Below the pieces are notes generated by a model. The model was not told the origin of the DNA. It did not search any database and saw only the letters and a program-made list of their open reading frames with translations. 64,000 nucleotides of DNA from Neoarius graeffei (taxonomy: Eukaryota > Chordata > Actinopteri > Siluriformes > Ariidae), in assembly GCF_027579695.1 (NCBI RefSeq), contig NC_083590.1, positions 17,652,446-17,716,445 of the forward strand. The letters run 5' to 3'. Positions within the stretch are counted from its first letter, which is position 1. Every line of letters begins with the position of its first letter. Both the position numbers and the translations under genes were made by a program. Of this stretch, positions 1 through 11,400 are shown piece by piece.

Positions 1-6
1 ACTGGG
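1..6 (+). CDS. 3' end of an LRR exon of an NLR (NLRC3-like) gene, cut by the window edge
   Basis: The window opens with the last six exon bases before a GTAAG splice donor at position 7. The following ~230 bases are almost identical to those after the complete LRR exon at 7292-7465, so this is the end of a duplicated sister exon. Only the boundary can be supported; the coding content lies outside the window. Confidence 0.6.
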
Positions 7-236
7 GTAAGATCATCTCTCTGAGAGTCACATGACCTGCTCCTCAGTAAGACACATTCTCTAATAGTGAGACTGAAGCAGAGGTTTTAGGTTCATCATC
101 AATGTCCTGAGGAGGAAGATTGTTTCTTTTCACTGCACACTGATGATTTGTCACAGAGTCTTTGGGTCAGATGGACGTATGTGAGAAGCTGCAGCACAAA
201 ACAGGACTTGATCTGACTGCAGTGTGTCTGAAATGT
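7..236 (+). repeat. Intron segment duplicated at 7466-7692
   Basis: This stretch from the splice donor onward matches 7466-7692 with only a few substitutions. It shows that the LRR exon was duplicated together with its downstream intron sequence. The two copies diverge near position 237, where an A/T-rich stretch begins here. Confidence 0.8.
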
Positions 237-1175
237 ATTTTTTCTTTTAGAAATTAATTAAAATGCATAATCACCAGATTGGAAAAAAAAGTTTCCAACT
301 GGTAATCTCAGATTTGCTTCAAAGTTTTTGAATAATGTCATTATTCCCAATAAATAGTGAAAAATTCCGGACTTGTATCTGCATTAGTTTCTGAGATGTA
401 GAGGACAGAAGATCCAAAGTCATTTTTTAAGCTATTTATTTCTCGTTACATAAAATTATCAGGGTTTGTGTGAAAAGTAGTTTCAGTGTTATTTTTTAAA
501 GTTCACACGGGCCGAATGAAACGAGGCAGTGAGCCGTATTAATTTTGGCCTTCAGGCTTTACACGAGATGGAATTGATTTACTAGATAATGTGATCCTAA
601 AAAAGTCTTGATGCAGTGCAGGGACAGTTTTAGGGTGGGGCATATCCCAACCCAGGACCCCCCTAAATCCAGACCTGATTTAGATGCATCTAAATATTTT
701 TTTGTTTTTCTGCACAGTATATTGTTGATGAAATTAAATAATGAAGATGAGCTCAAAGTGCAGAGCTTCAGCTTTATTTTGATGAAACTTGCATCCAGAT
801 TGGGCGACTGGTGTTGAAATTACAGCACTGTTTATATGTGGTCCCTCTTTTTGAGGGATAAAAAGTAATTAGACAAACGAACATCATAAATTACACTGAC
901 ATTTTTATTCCTCCGACACTGAGAGGTGAAACTGGTATGTTTTCGGGTTTTCTGTCCATTTTTTCTGAAACTCTTGTTCGCACTCTGTCTCAAGAACGAG
1001 TGGCTGAATGTTTGTAGGATTTATATGGAATCATCATTGTTTCCTTCTCTGATTCTACAATAATATAAATCTATAGTGTTCTACAAATGCACTCTGTAGA
1101 CTCTGGAGAAACAAGTTTATTGCCGCTGTGTAGTGCACTTTAAAGACCCACTGACAGTCATTTCGTATTAATTTG
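237..1175. other. NLR intron sequence without a recognisable gene
   Basis: A/T-rich intron DNA. I see only short random open frames, no splice-bounded exon and no recognisable repeat family. Confidence 0.5.
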
Positions 1176-1177
1176 TA

Positions 1178-3133
1178 CACTCTAAGAAATATCCTGTAAA
1201 AACTACAGTAAAGTACAGGCAGCACAGTTGCCAGAACTTTACTGTATGTCAGCACATACAGCACAGTACTGTAATACAGTATATTGCAGTTTACTGTAAT
1301 CTAGGGTTACTGTGGGAACAATGTACTGTACCTTACTGTATTCCCTGAATTACTGTAAATATGGATTGCTGTTGCTTACTGTACTGTGCATGTTACTGTA
1401 GCTACAGGTTACTGTGCTTTACTGGTGACTTTGTCTTACTGTAATATACTGTAATTCAATTAAATAGCTTTTAAAAAAAAACAATTGTTTTTGTTGTTTT
1501 TATTAGCTTTTTATTACCTTTTAATACAAAAAACACAATGTGGCAAATGCAGAGATCATAGAGTTTGTTGGTTTACCTACTAATAAAGACATCATCAGTC
1601 TGTAATTTTAACGGTAGGTGTATTTTAACATGGAGAGACAGAATATCAAAAAGAAAGTCCAGAAAATAACTTTAGATAATATATATTAATTGATTTATAT
1701 TTCACTGAGGGAAATACAGTAAGTATTTGCCAACGATTAACAGTTCTGTCTCTTGCAGTCCTATTTTGCATCAGACATCCGATGCAAACTTCCGATGCAA
1801 CTTCACCCTGTAACGTAGTTAAAACAAACAAATTAATTAAGAAGTATGTCACAATATACTTTGAAATAAAATTCTAAATGTCTTGGTAATCTAATCTAGC
1901 CACTCTACTGCTAGAAAAACTACGTATTCAATATGCATACAACTGATTAAAGGCCATTAAGGCCATTTCTCACAAGATTGCGGTCAAATTTGGAAGCATG
2001 CTCGGGGCAAATAAGGCGAATTTTCACGGGAGGCTTTTCCTTATGAAAATGTACACACGTGCACGATCACATTTAACCATAAATGGCAACTATCAAAAGC
2101 TAAAATGAGTTGAAAACTGCTAACATGCGCTAAAAACATTCAATGCGAAGATTTCAACCAGAGACGGCGAAAAGGCAGAACTAAGAATATTTAGTTATCT
2201 AGCAGCGCATTGACTGTATATTATAACTAATACACTCTCAGTGAGCTCGCGTGCTGACACGGACAAGTCAGACTTCAGTGGGATGACTTGCAACTTCACC
2301 CTATAGTTAAAACAAATGAATTAAAAAAGTGTGTCCCGATATTTTTTAAAATTAATGTCCAAATATGTATGTTGTTACTATGGAAAGCGACGAGGGGTCG
2401 AAAACGGCTTACATGCGCTAAAAAGATTCAGTTTTAAGATTTGAACCAGAGACGGCAAATAGGCAAAACTAGTCTTTGGTTAGATGCTAGTTAATTATCT
2501 AGCTAGCGTGCTGAGTAAAAGCTACACGGCCAGTTAAAACAAATGAATTAAAAAGTATGTCCCCGTATATTTTTTAAAATGAATGTGTAAATGGCCACTA
2601 AGTTGCCACTATCAAAAGTGACAATAAGTTGAATGTTAGTATTTCAACCACAGACGGCCAATAGGCAAAACCAAGAATCTTTCACCTAAGGTCAGCTAAG
2701 CTAAGTAAAGACTGAAAAAAAAAAGATTACTTTCGTGGACAATATCTGACGGGAAAAAATGACAGGGGACAGAAATACTAACAGAAGTACTCGCCGAATT
2801 CCAAGGGTTTTAGGGACTCAGGAAGCACTCAGTCAGGTAACGTTGCTTGCAACTTCACTTCACTCGTTAGTGTGCGCTGTATGCACGTGACGTCCAGACA
2901 ACATATCAGTCAGAGTTGAATGGGCTAACAGTGACGAAATTACAGTACAATACAGCAGAGTTGCTGAATAAGCTACAGTAAGCAACAAAAGTCAAGTACA
3001 TTACTGTATAACATTCCCGCCTTGCAACATTTCTACATTAACTCCAGTACAGTGCTGTACTATATCAATACTGTATAATCCTGCAGGGTTTAGCTGTACT
3101 GCACTGTAAAAATTACAGCCATTTCTAAGAGTG
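1178..3133. mobile_element. CACTA-like non-autonomous DNA transposon, TA-flanked
   Basis: The left end reads CACTCTAAGAAAT and the right end, in complement, CACTCTTAGAAAT. A TA dinucleotide flanks each side (1176-1177 and 3134-3135). Both subterminal regions (1190-1460 and 2938-3120) are packed with copies of TACTGTAA or its complement, the arrangement expected of transposase-binding subterminal repeats. The interior holds about three diverged copies of a segment containing GTTAAAACAAATGAATTAA and CCAGAGACGGC (near 1818, 2154, 2308, 2440, 2534 and 2641). There is no transposase gene. Termini and subterminal repeats resemble the elements at 39767-51424 and 60062-62661. Confidence 0.7.
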
Positions 3134-3271
3134 TAAACAAACAATATATGACTCCAAAGATAAATTCTGGTTTTAATTCTTGGTTTAACTGTCCGTTTTA
3201 AACATCAGAAGTAATTTTAAATTTCGCGCAGGGAGATTGACCTGGATATGAACTGGGCTCATTCAGAGATG

Positions 3272-3286
3272 CCGGAAGTGACGTCA
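3272..3286 (+). promoter_or_regulatory. Composite ETS-CRE motif upstream of the THAP exon
   Basis: The sequence CCGGAAGTGACGTCA joins an ETS core (CCGGAAGT) to a CRE/ATF site (TGACGTCA), about 110 bp before the THAP start codon. This combination is known from TATA-less housekeeping promoters. Its position fits a core promoter for the exon at 3395. Confidence 0.45.
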
Positions 3287-3394
3287 CATCAGTGTGTCGT
3301 TTTTGTTTACAAGTCACTATGTTGGTTCAGTTCTCACAAGTCTTGTGATATTGAGCTGTGGTTTTGTTGTGATTTCCTTGCGTGAAAAAGTTAA

Positions 3395-3798
3395 ATGGCG
3401 TCTAACCGAAAAGGGATTATATGTGTGGCTTACGGGTGTTCTAACACCACGTCGGAAGGAGTGAAACTCCATTCCTTTCCTTGGAAAAAACACCCTGAAA
3501 TAGCAAAAGAGTGGGAAAGAAACGTTTCCAAAACAGGTGCGAACTGGAAGTCAACAAAATGGCCACGTCTCTGTTCAGCACATTTCGAGGAGCACTGTTT
3601 CACTTTGTCGTCCAGAACTCGAAGAACGTTTGATCCAACTTATCCACTGGTGTTGGAGGAGTCAGCTGTGCCGACGTTGTTTGACAGGCCCGGGCCGAAT
3701 CAATCTGTCAAAAGAGAAACAGATGACAGCAGACCCCCCGAAGGGGCGGTCAAAAAGCGAAAGTCCGGTGGTGCCTTTGCCAAAAGAGAACGAGCCAG
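3395..3798 (+). CDS. THAP-domain protein, first coding exon
   Basis: The exon encodes an N-terminal THAP zinc finger (residues about 1-95). The first zinc pair is in CVAYGC, an HSFPW motif follows, and the second pair is in LCSAHF. The closing AVPTLF matches the AVPTIF signature of the family. A basic tail (VKKRKSGG) could be a nuclear localisation signal. The open frame runs to 3913, but a GTACGT donor at 3799 after KRERAR suggests splicing there. THAP domains bind DNA and occur in host regulators and in P-element, Kolobok and ISL2EU-type transposases. No downstream exon is recognisable, because a foldback element and other repeats follow. It may be a transposon-derived first exon or a captured host exon; the domain call is firm, the gene identity is not. 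Confidence 0.75.
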
Positions 3799-3963
3799 GG
3801 TACGTGGCTATGTGTTGTTATTCAATACATGTATGTTGTTTAAAATTTGTTGTAACGTCACAAATGCGTCTTATACCATTGCATATTACTTATCAATAGG
3901 CCAAAGCAGCTAATACCAGTAATGTACAACAACTGAAAGGCCAATACCTTGTTTCATATATTT

Positions 3964-4438
3964 CAGGGATGCAAACAGCGCGCCTTTTGGCGGATGGCGC
4001 CTTTTTCACGGCTGAATCGCGCAGATCTGAATTTTTTTTTTAGGGGGGCGTTGGAGTGTCTGATTATAATTTCAAAGTAAATTCTGTATTAAAATTACTA
4101 AATAAGCAAATCCGTTACAGTCCATGAAACAGGAAGTATAAGGATGAGCATAAAACAGTTTAAATCGGGAAGCTGCGCACATTTGCGCAGTCCTGCCGCT
4201 CAGGCTGCACAAATGTGCGCAGCTTCCCGATTTAAACTGTTTTTTCCTCATCCTTATACTTCCTGTTTCATAGACTGTAACGGATTTGCTTATTTAGTAA
4301 TTTTAATACAGAATTTACTTTGAAATTATAATCAGACACTCCAACGCCCCCCTAAAAAAAAAAAAAAAAATTCAGATCTGCGCGATTCAGCCGTGAAAAA
4401 GGCGCCATCCGCCAAAAGGCGCGCTGTTTGCATCCCTG
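3964..4438. mobile_element. 475-bp foldback element with 6-bp target duplication
   Basis: Two arms of about 215 bp are inverted copies of each other around a short centre near 4200. The ends are CAGGGATGCAAAC and its complement. ATATTT occurs immediately outside both ends (3958-3963 and 4439-4444), indicating a 6-bp target-site duplication. It sits in the presumed intron after the THAP exon. The terminal CAGGGATG is shared with the element at 5115-7119. Confidence 0.8.
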
Positions 4439-4444
4439 ATATTT

Positions 4445-5108
4445 AGTTAGGATAATATACATGATATATGTGTGGAGTGATAGATATAAGATGTCATCCG
4501 GCATGTTTTGAAAGTTTGTGAACCCTTTAGAGTTTTTGATATTTCTGCATAAATATGACCTAAACTTCTGGTAGCAACTGTATCTAACATGATCTAACAG
4601 GAGCTTAGACATGATGTTTTTTGGAGTGGGACCAATAGTGTGACGTGACCAGGACCATATGTTGAAGACATTATGCTGTTTAAACAGAATCTTTAATAGA
4701 CGTGAGGGCAGACAATCTCGATAGCTTCCCTGCTTCATGTTTTGTTTTCATGCAATCCAGAACGACCTACACTGATGTGACGTCACTCGCCCTAGCGGCA
4801 AAAACGGGCAAATGGCGCTTGTAGAAGCCGGGGCAAAAAACACAAAATCGGCTCTGAAATTCTTGATTTTCTACAAAGACGACCCTTTATTCAAGTTGAG
4901 TTTTGGATATTTTATTTCACAATACAGCAATAAAACAATAAATACACATATTACGTGGTGTAAAAAGTTGTGTCAGTGGGTCTATAAGTCTAGTAGAGAA
5001 CCATCTGAGAGTCTCTCTCTCTCTCTCTGATTAAAGTTCATGGTCTCTCTGCTGTTCTCTGTTCAGCTTCAGCTGTTGATGGTTTAATATCACACACAAC
5101 AGAGGAGA
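4445..5108. other. Intergenic or intronic stretch with a CRE and an unassigned 72-codon frame
   Basis: A TGACGTCA site lies at 4778-4785, and a short open frame beginning MALVEAGAKN runs 4812-5030, ending in a CT repeat. It has no family resemblance I recognise and could be chance. The sequence after 5030 looks like NLR intron DNA. Confidence 0.3.
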
Positions 5109-5114
5109 GAAACT

Positions 5115-7119
5115 CAGGGATGAGAATTTTCCGCCGATCGGCGGATTTCTGAGTTTTTCAGACCAAAATGATCGTTTTTGAGATCGATGTAAATCCGTTG
5201 AGAACTTTTCGGGGGGGGGGTATGGTTAATGATCTGTGGTGACCTTATAACGTCTTGATTCTTGGTGGGCTCCGGGTTAACACACTCGAGGCTTTCGACA
5301 TGTCGTAATTAACATTCACTTTTGCGACAATGTTTGACTTATTTACGGTAGAATTTTCGGGAAATCCCATCGCGTGCAGTGTATAAACACAAGTACGCAT
5401 GCTGTCCACGCGTGGCTTGCAATCACCGTTCACTGACCGTACACACTGTTTGACGATACGCATTGGTAACATCGGAAAGACACGTATTCAGGTGGGATAT
5501 TTTAGCATATCGACAATGGCAAAAGCCCTAGATAAGAAAGAAGAGGATCGAGTGAGGGAGATTGATAAAGGTGCAGGAATAAAGAACTGTTTTCGATGGG
5601 CTTGGTTAGAAAGAACACTGAATGTCAAGATCGACAAGCAGACTGTCACAACGAAGCTCGGTGATCACATACGGAAAATAGACGTCCCAGGAAAAGTACT
5701 TTGCTCATTGTGTTCTGACATGATAAACTACACTAGTGGAGGGGCAAGGACTATCGAACTTCACATATACACCAAAAAACACAAAGGTAGATCGAAAATT
5801 ATTTTTGCCTGTTCAATGATTCATTATATTATTTATAATGTACATTGCACGAATCAATGCCATGGTGTATATAATATATATCTATCAAATACATGTCATA
5901 TATAAGTGTGTATCTTTTATAAATGGGGTTAGCTTATATAATATAGCATGTTGGGGAGAATCATAGTATCAGAAATATAGATATGATAAAATTTTAGGTA
6001 TGATACCATGTATAACACTCCTACTTATTGCTCATTTCATGGGTGGGGGGGGGATTGCTGGCATGTGCCGCACGGGAGCGTCTGCCCAGATTTTTTAGGC
6101 CGAGCTGAACTTATAGTTTTTGATTAAAAAAAAAATTCCAGTATGTAATGCCCATTGTACATGCCTGTTCTTTAATTCAAAATCACCATCTCGATCTTCA
6201 AATTGACCATATGGCATATGTATTACATTACACAACATCCTGTCCAGATAAAACCTAGTTAGTACACACAACAGTTGAAAGGGAAGTGATAAGTGATGTT
6301 GAATGTTGCCTGCTTAATATGCAAGACCTCCTGCTACCATGATAACATCAGAAGAAAGCTGAAGAGAATTATATGATAGAACTTTTTTCTGGTTTGCACT
6401 TCATTTTAAAGGATTAGAGTATATCAACAAAGAACATAAATTTCATATAAGGCTGATGATCTCATTTTCGACAAACTGAAACTTCTGAGGACAAACTACC
6501 AGTTACCAGCATCACTTCAGACTAGTGATAGTAGCGGTGCATCTCATATACATCAACCACTGGTGAAAAGCACAGATGGCCACACTTCCACTGTAAAGCC
6601 TCTGATATCAGTCACTGATCGTGTGAATAATATTGTATTGTGAAAAGTATTGGAACCTTATCACTATTATGAAAAGAACTTGAGAGAATGCAGCCCAGTC
6701 TCCATTTGGTAAGGAATTTTATATATTTAAAAAATTATATATTAATTCATTTACATTGATATCCACATGTTAACAAAGACATGAATAGCAAAAATGCAGA
6801 AATATAATACTGTAGAGCTCTTGTATATATTAAAAGGTGCATTGATTTTTTGAAATCATCAAATGTGAATTGATTAAAAACAAGTCTCGTGTACCCTATT
6901 AATCATTTTCACCTGGTCGTCCACCAAGACAGGGAATTTATTTCCAAATAAAGTGCAACTTCTTGCTGATAAAATTTAATGGTTTTGGGGTTAAAAAAAA
7001 AAAAAAAAGCCAAAAATCATTAGCTCCCGGGTCTCTGCCCCGGGCCCCGCTGGGTGCCTGCGACCCCCAAACCCCCGGCTTTTTTCAGACTTTTTTAATG
7101 TTTTTCATTCTCATCCCTG
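5115..7119 (+). mobile_element. 2.0-kb DNA transposon with CAGGGATGAGAAT termini and 6-bp target duplication
   Basis: The 13-bp inverted termini are CAGGGATGAGAAT and ATTCTCATCCCTG. GAAACT is duplicated at 5109-5114 and 7120-7125. Inside is a zinc-finger exon (5516-5786) and otherwise A/T-rich DNA, so this is probably an internally deleted copy. A 6-bp duplication is not the usual hAT (8 bp) or Harbinger (3 bp) signature; Dada and IS3EU are superfamilies reported with about 6 bp, but I cannot assign it. Confidence 0.75.
5516..5786 (+). CDS. Zinc-finger (BED-like) exon inside a DNA transposon
   Basis: The frame starts MAKALDKKEEDRVREIDKG, preceded by an in-frame extension to 5399 that looks like leader sequence. 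Near the C-terminus it has a Cys2-His2 arrangement (CSLC, then HIYTKKH) spaced like a BED finger, the DNA-binding module common in transposases. The exon ends at a GTAGAT donor at 5787 after KKHK. No later exon is recognisable within the element. It is likely the N-terminal DNA-binding part of a transposon protein whose catalytic part was lost. Confidence 0.5.
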
Positions 7120-7291
7120 GAAACTAAATATAACACTCAGTATTATCATCATCATCATCATCATTCTTAATTAATTAATTAAATCCTCATGACATTCTGA
7201 ATAATAACATTAATTTTACACTCCTCATCTTTAAAGTAAGAATTAAACCAAGATGAAAATCTGTTGATGAAGTGTCATTGTGTCTCTGCAG

Positions 7292-7465
7292 GTTGTGGCG
7301 TTGTGGTGTCTCAGATGAAGGCTGTGCTGCTCTGAGTTCAGCTCTGAGATCAAACCCCTCACACCTGAGACAACTGGATCTGTCCTTTAATAATCTGGGA
7401 GACTCAGGAGTGAAGCGTCTCTGTGCTGTACTGGAGAATCCTCACTGTAAACTGGAGAAACTGGG
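7292..7465 (+). CDS. NLR (NLRC3-like) leucine-rich-repeat exon
   Basis: A 174-bp exon lies between a pyrimidine-rich acceptor (TCTCTGCAG) and a GTAAG donor. It encodes 58 residues forming two ribonuclease-inhibitor-type LRRs: CGVSDEGCAALSSALRSN, then LRQLDLSFNNLGDSGVKRL, ending HCKLEKL. Exons of this exact length and phase are the repeat unit of fish NLRs, cytoplasmic receptors in innate immunity. The reading frame is open and the splice sites are canonical, so it could be functional. It shares high identity with the exon at 14388-14561 and, downstream, with the window start. Confidence 0.85.
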
Positions 7466-7692
7466 GTAAGATCATCTCTCTGAGAGTCACATGACCTGCT
7501 CCTCAGTAAGACACATTCTCTAATAGTGAGACTGAAGCAGTGGTTTTAGGTTCATCATCAATGTCCTGAGGAGGAAGATTGTTTCTTTTCACTGCACACT
7601 GATGATTTGTCACAGAGTCTTTGGGTCAGATGGACGTATGTGAGAAGCTGCAGCACAAAACGAGACTTGATCCGACTGCAATGTGTCTGAAA
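7466..7692 (+). repeat. Second copy of the duplicated NLR intron segment
   Basis: Near-identical to positions 7-236; both follow an LRR exon donor. Differences are single-base changes, suggesting a recent exon-plus-intron duplication or gene conversion. Confidence 0.8.
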
Positions 7693-7937
7693 TCACTGTG
7701 AAATTTACTACAACACTGTAACTAATCACACAAACTGCACCTGAGACACAAACTAACTGCCCTCTGTGTGAGCTGCAGGGTTTAAAGCAGCAGTGACATG
7801 GTGGAAATGATCTCAGGAATATAGAGATTAAAAACTAAAATGAGACGTTAATGCCATAGAACTGATGCAATAGAAAAATTAAATACATAAAAAAATTTGA
7901 CTTTTAAATTAAATAGGAGCAGAAAATAACTTCCAAT

Positions 7938-8099
7938 GTGAGTGTGAATGGTTGTCTGTGTCTATGTGTCAGCCCTGTGATGACCTGGCGACTTGTCCAG
8001 GGTGTACCCCGCCTTTCGCCCGTAGTCAGCTGGGATAGGCTCCAGCTTGCCTGCGACCCTGTAGAAGGATAAAGCGGCTAGAGATAATGAGATGAGATG
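7938..8099 (+). mobile_element. 5'-truncated tRNA-type SINE with 17-bp target duplication
   Basis: The last ~160 bases of the SINE found complete at 43153-43533 are present, ending in the GATGAGATGA tail. AGAAAATAACTTCCAAT is duplicated at 7921-7937 and 8100-8116. This proves insertion by target-primed reverse transcription in already truncated form. Confidence 0.9.
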
Positions 8100-8184
8100 A
8101 GAAAATAACTTCCAATAACCTGAAAGCCATGGCAACAATCCTTTAGTTGATGTTCGATTTTTCAAATACGTTATTTTAGTAGTA

Positions 8185-8377
8185 ATAATAATAATTAAAG
8201 CCGCAAGCGGCCTTGACGGGCCCTCGCGCCAGCGGCCAAGGGGGGCGGGGGCATGCGTCCCCGCGAAATACCTTCCACAGCTTCTTCGGCAAGAGACATT
8301 ACTCCCACAATGGCGACAAAGCACAGGATTGGACACATGGCAACAATAGGGTCTCGCACTGTACGGTGCTCGGGCCC

Positions 8378-8423
<46 letters not shown>

Positions 8424-11400
8424 CCTTCAAAAACAATAGGGTCTCGCACTGCACGGTGCTCGGGCCCTAATAATAATAATAATAATTAAAGCCGCAAGCG
8501 GCCTCGACGGGCCCTCGCGCCAGCGGCCAAGGGGGGCGGGGGCATGCGTCCCCGCGAAATACCTTCCACAGCTTCCTCGGCAAGAGACATTACTCCCACA
8601 ATGGTGACAAAGCACAGAATTGGACACATGGCAACAATAGGGTCTCGCACTGTACGGTGCTCGGGGGGCGCTATAGAGGCCCTGAGGCCCGCCTGGATCT
8701 GGGCTTCTGGATCTCAGTAGCGGTGGCAGTCTAAGGAAAAGGAGCCAAATTTCGTGCGTCGTCGACCATGGCAAGCGCCCCAATAAGGGTCTTGTAAAGA
8801 GTTTGCTTGCCAAGTTTGACAAATCAGAAGCTGCAATATCATTTTTGCCATAACCAGCACCCCCAGGGGCGAAAGTGCACAAAATTTGGCATGTATGTCA
8901 GGTGAGCTATGAAGAGTTTGCGTATGAAGTTTGATGACAATTGAGTAAATAAACGATGAGATATAGATGTTTGAAGAATAAATTTTTAGGTTTTTCCCAT
9001 GTCAGTAGGTGGCGCTATGCTGTACATGAGCAATTATGAGTTGGAAAAATAAGTGTCTACAACAGCAACGTACTATCACAAGGTAGTGGTGTGAAGGAAA
9101 AGCATTATGGAATTATTTACCAAAAACCCGTTTTGGAGCAATTGCATCGGCCGAAAACAGCGCCCCCCATGGACGAAAATTCCCAAAATGTGGTATACAT
9201 GGCATGGGAGGTAGTAAGAGGGTGGCCGTGAAGTTTGACCAAATTTGAGGAAAGATTGGATTTTTTGCCCAAAAATAGCGCCCCCAGTGGCGAAAGTGCA
9301 CAAAATTTGGCATATATGTCAGGTGAGCTATGAAGAGTTTGCATATGAAGTTTGATGACAATTGAGTAAATAAAAGATGAGAGAGATTTTTGAAGAATAA
9401 ATTTTTTGGTGTTTCCCATGTCAGAAGGTGGCGCTATGCTGTACATGAGCGATTATGAGTTGGAAAAATAAGTGTGTACAACAGCAACGTACTATCACAA
9501 GGTAGTGGTGTGAAGGAAAAGCATTATGGAAATATTTACCAAAAACCCGTTTTGGAGCAATTGCGACGGCCAAAAACAGCGCCCCCCATGGACGAAAATT
9601 CCCAAAATGTGGTATACATGACATGGGAGGTAGAAAGAGGGTGGCCGTGAAGTTTGACCAAATTTGAGGAAAGATTGGATTTTTTGCCCAAAAATAGCGC
9701 CCCCAGTGGCGAAATATCACAGAAATTGGGTAACATGTCAGAAGCCCAACGACTGATTTGCGTGTGAAGTATGAGCAGTTTTGAGCAATCAGAAGATTTG
9801 TTATGAATTTTTAAGCATGTAAAATTTTGCATCGAAAATTGAGTGACGTAAAACTTCCGAACGGTTTATCCTACGTGAAACGTATTTAGTAACTTTTGTC
9901 AGCCATGTCTGTAGATGATGTGTATCAATTTTGGTGACATTCCTATGAACGGTCTAGGAGGAGTTGCGCCGTCTTCGTGGCCATGCATTTCGCACAAAAG
10001 TGAAATTACCTCACTTCCTGTTGGGCGTGGCTAATGCATCGGCATTACATTTTTGACCGGCTTAGTGAGATACATATGCGTACCAAATGGCATGCCACTA
10101 CTACAAACTACATGGCACCCAGGCACCGTAATGCGGGAGGCCAAAATCACAACGACTTAGGGGGCGCTATAGAGGCCCTGAGCCCCGGCCAAGTGTGGGC
10201 TTCTGGTTCTGAGTAGCGGTGGCAATTCTCGGAACTGGTGCCAAATTTCGAGCGTTTTCGCCCATGGCAAGCGCCCCGAAAATGGCCCAACAGCGGAGAA
10301 AAATAAAGAAGAAGAAGAAGACGGAAGAAGAAGAAGAATAGTGAACTCTTACAAGAACAATAGGGCCTTCGCCCAGTAGGGCTCGGGCCCTAACTAGAAA
10401 CTATATGCCAAGCAGGCACCTTAATGCGAGAGGCAAAAATCACAACACGTTAGGGGGCGCTATAGAGGCCCTGAGGCCCACCTGGATCTGGGTTTTGGTT
10501 CTCAGTAGCGGTGGCAGTCTAAGAAAAAGGAGCCAAATTTCGTGCGTTGTCGACCATGGCAAGCGCCCCAATAAGGGTCTTGTAAAGAGTTTGCTTGCCA
10601 AGTTTGACAAATCAGAAGCTGCAATATAATTTTTGCCATAACCAGCACCCCCAGGGGCGAAAGTGCACAAAATTTGGCGTATATGTCAGGTGAGCTATGA
10701 AGAGTTTGCGTATGAAGATTGATGACAAATGAGTAAATAGAAGATGAGATATAGATTTTTGAAGAAGAAATTTTTTGGTTTTTCCCATGTCAGTAGGCGG
10801 CACTATGCTGTACATGAGTGATTATGAGTTGGAAAAATAAGTGTCTACAACAGCAACGTACTATCACAAGGTAGTGGTGTGAAGGAAAAGCATTATGGAA
10901 TAATTTACCAAAAACCCGTTGTGGAGCAATTGCGTCGGCCAAAAACAGCGCCCCCCATGGACGAAAATTCCCAAAATGTGGTATACATGACATGGGAGGT
11001 AGTAAGAGGGTGGCCGTGAAGTTTGACCAAATTTGAGGAAAGATTGGATTTTTTGCCCAAAAATAGCGCCCCCAGTGGCGAAATATCACAGAAATTGGGT
11101 AACATGTCAGAAGCCCAATGAGTGATTTGCGTGTGAAGTATGAGCAGTTTTGAGCAATTAGAAGATTTGTTATGAATTTTTAAGCATGTAAAATTTTGCA
11201 TTGAAAATTGATTGACGTATAACTTCTGAACGGTTTACCCTACGTGAAACGTATTTAGAAACTTTTGTCAGCCATGTCTGTAGATGATGTGTATCAATTT
11301 TGGTGACATTCCTATGAACGGTCTAGGAGGAGATGCGCCGTCTTCGTGGCCATGCATTTCGCACAAAAGTGAAATTACCTCACTTCCTGTTGGTCGTGGC

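Noticed and set aside
4352-4738. 128-codon minus-strand frame
   Set aside because: Its C-terminal part is the right arm of the foldback element and a poly-A tract; no motif in the remainder.
8427-8882. Minus-strand frame of 151 codons in the composite repeat
   Set aside because: Runs of Ile, Leu or Asn come from the AAT microsatellite and the rest recurs in repeat copies; no known protein pattern.
9113-11201. Several similar minus-strand frames with HWGRYFWAKNPIFPQIW
   Set aside because: They recur only because the DNA unit is repeated, in different frames and lengths; no start context or domain supports coding.
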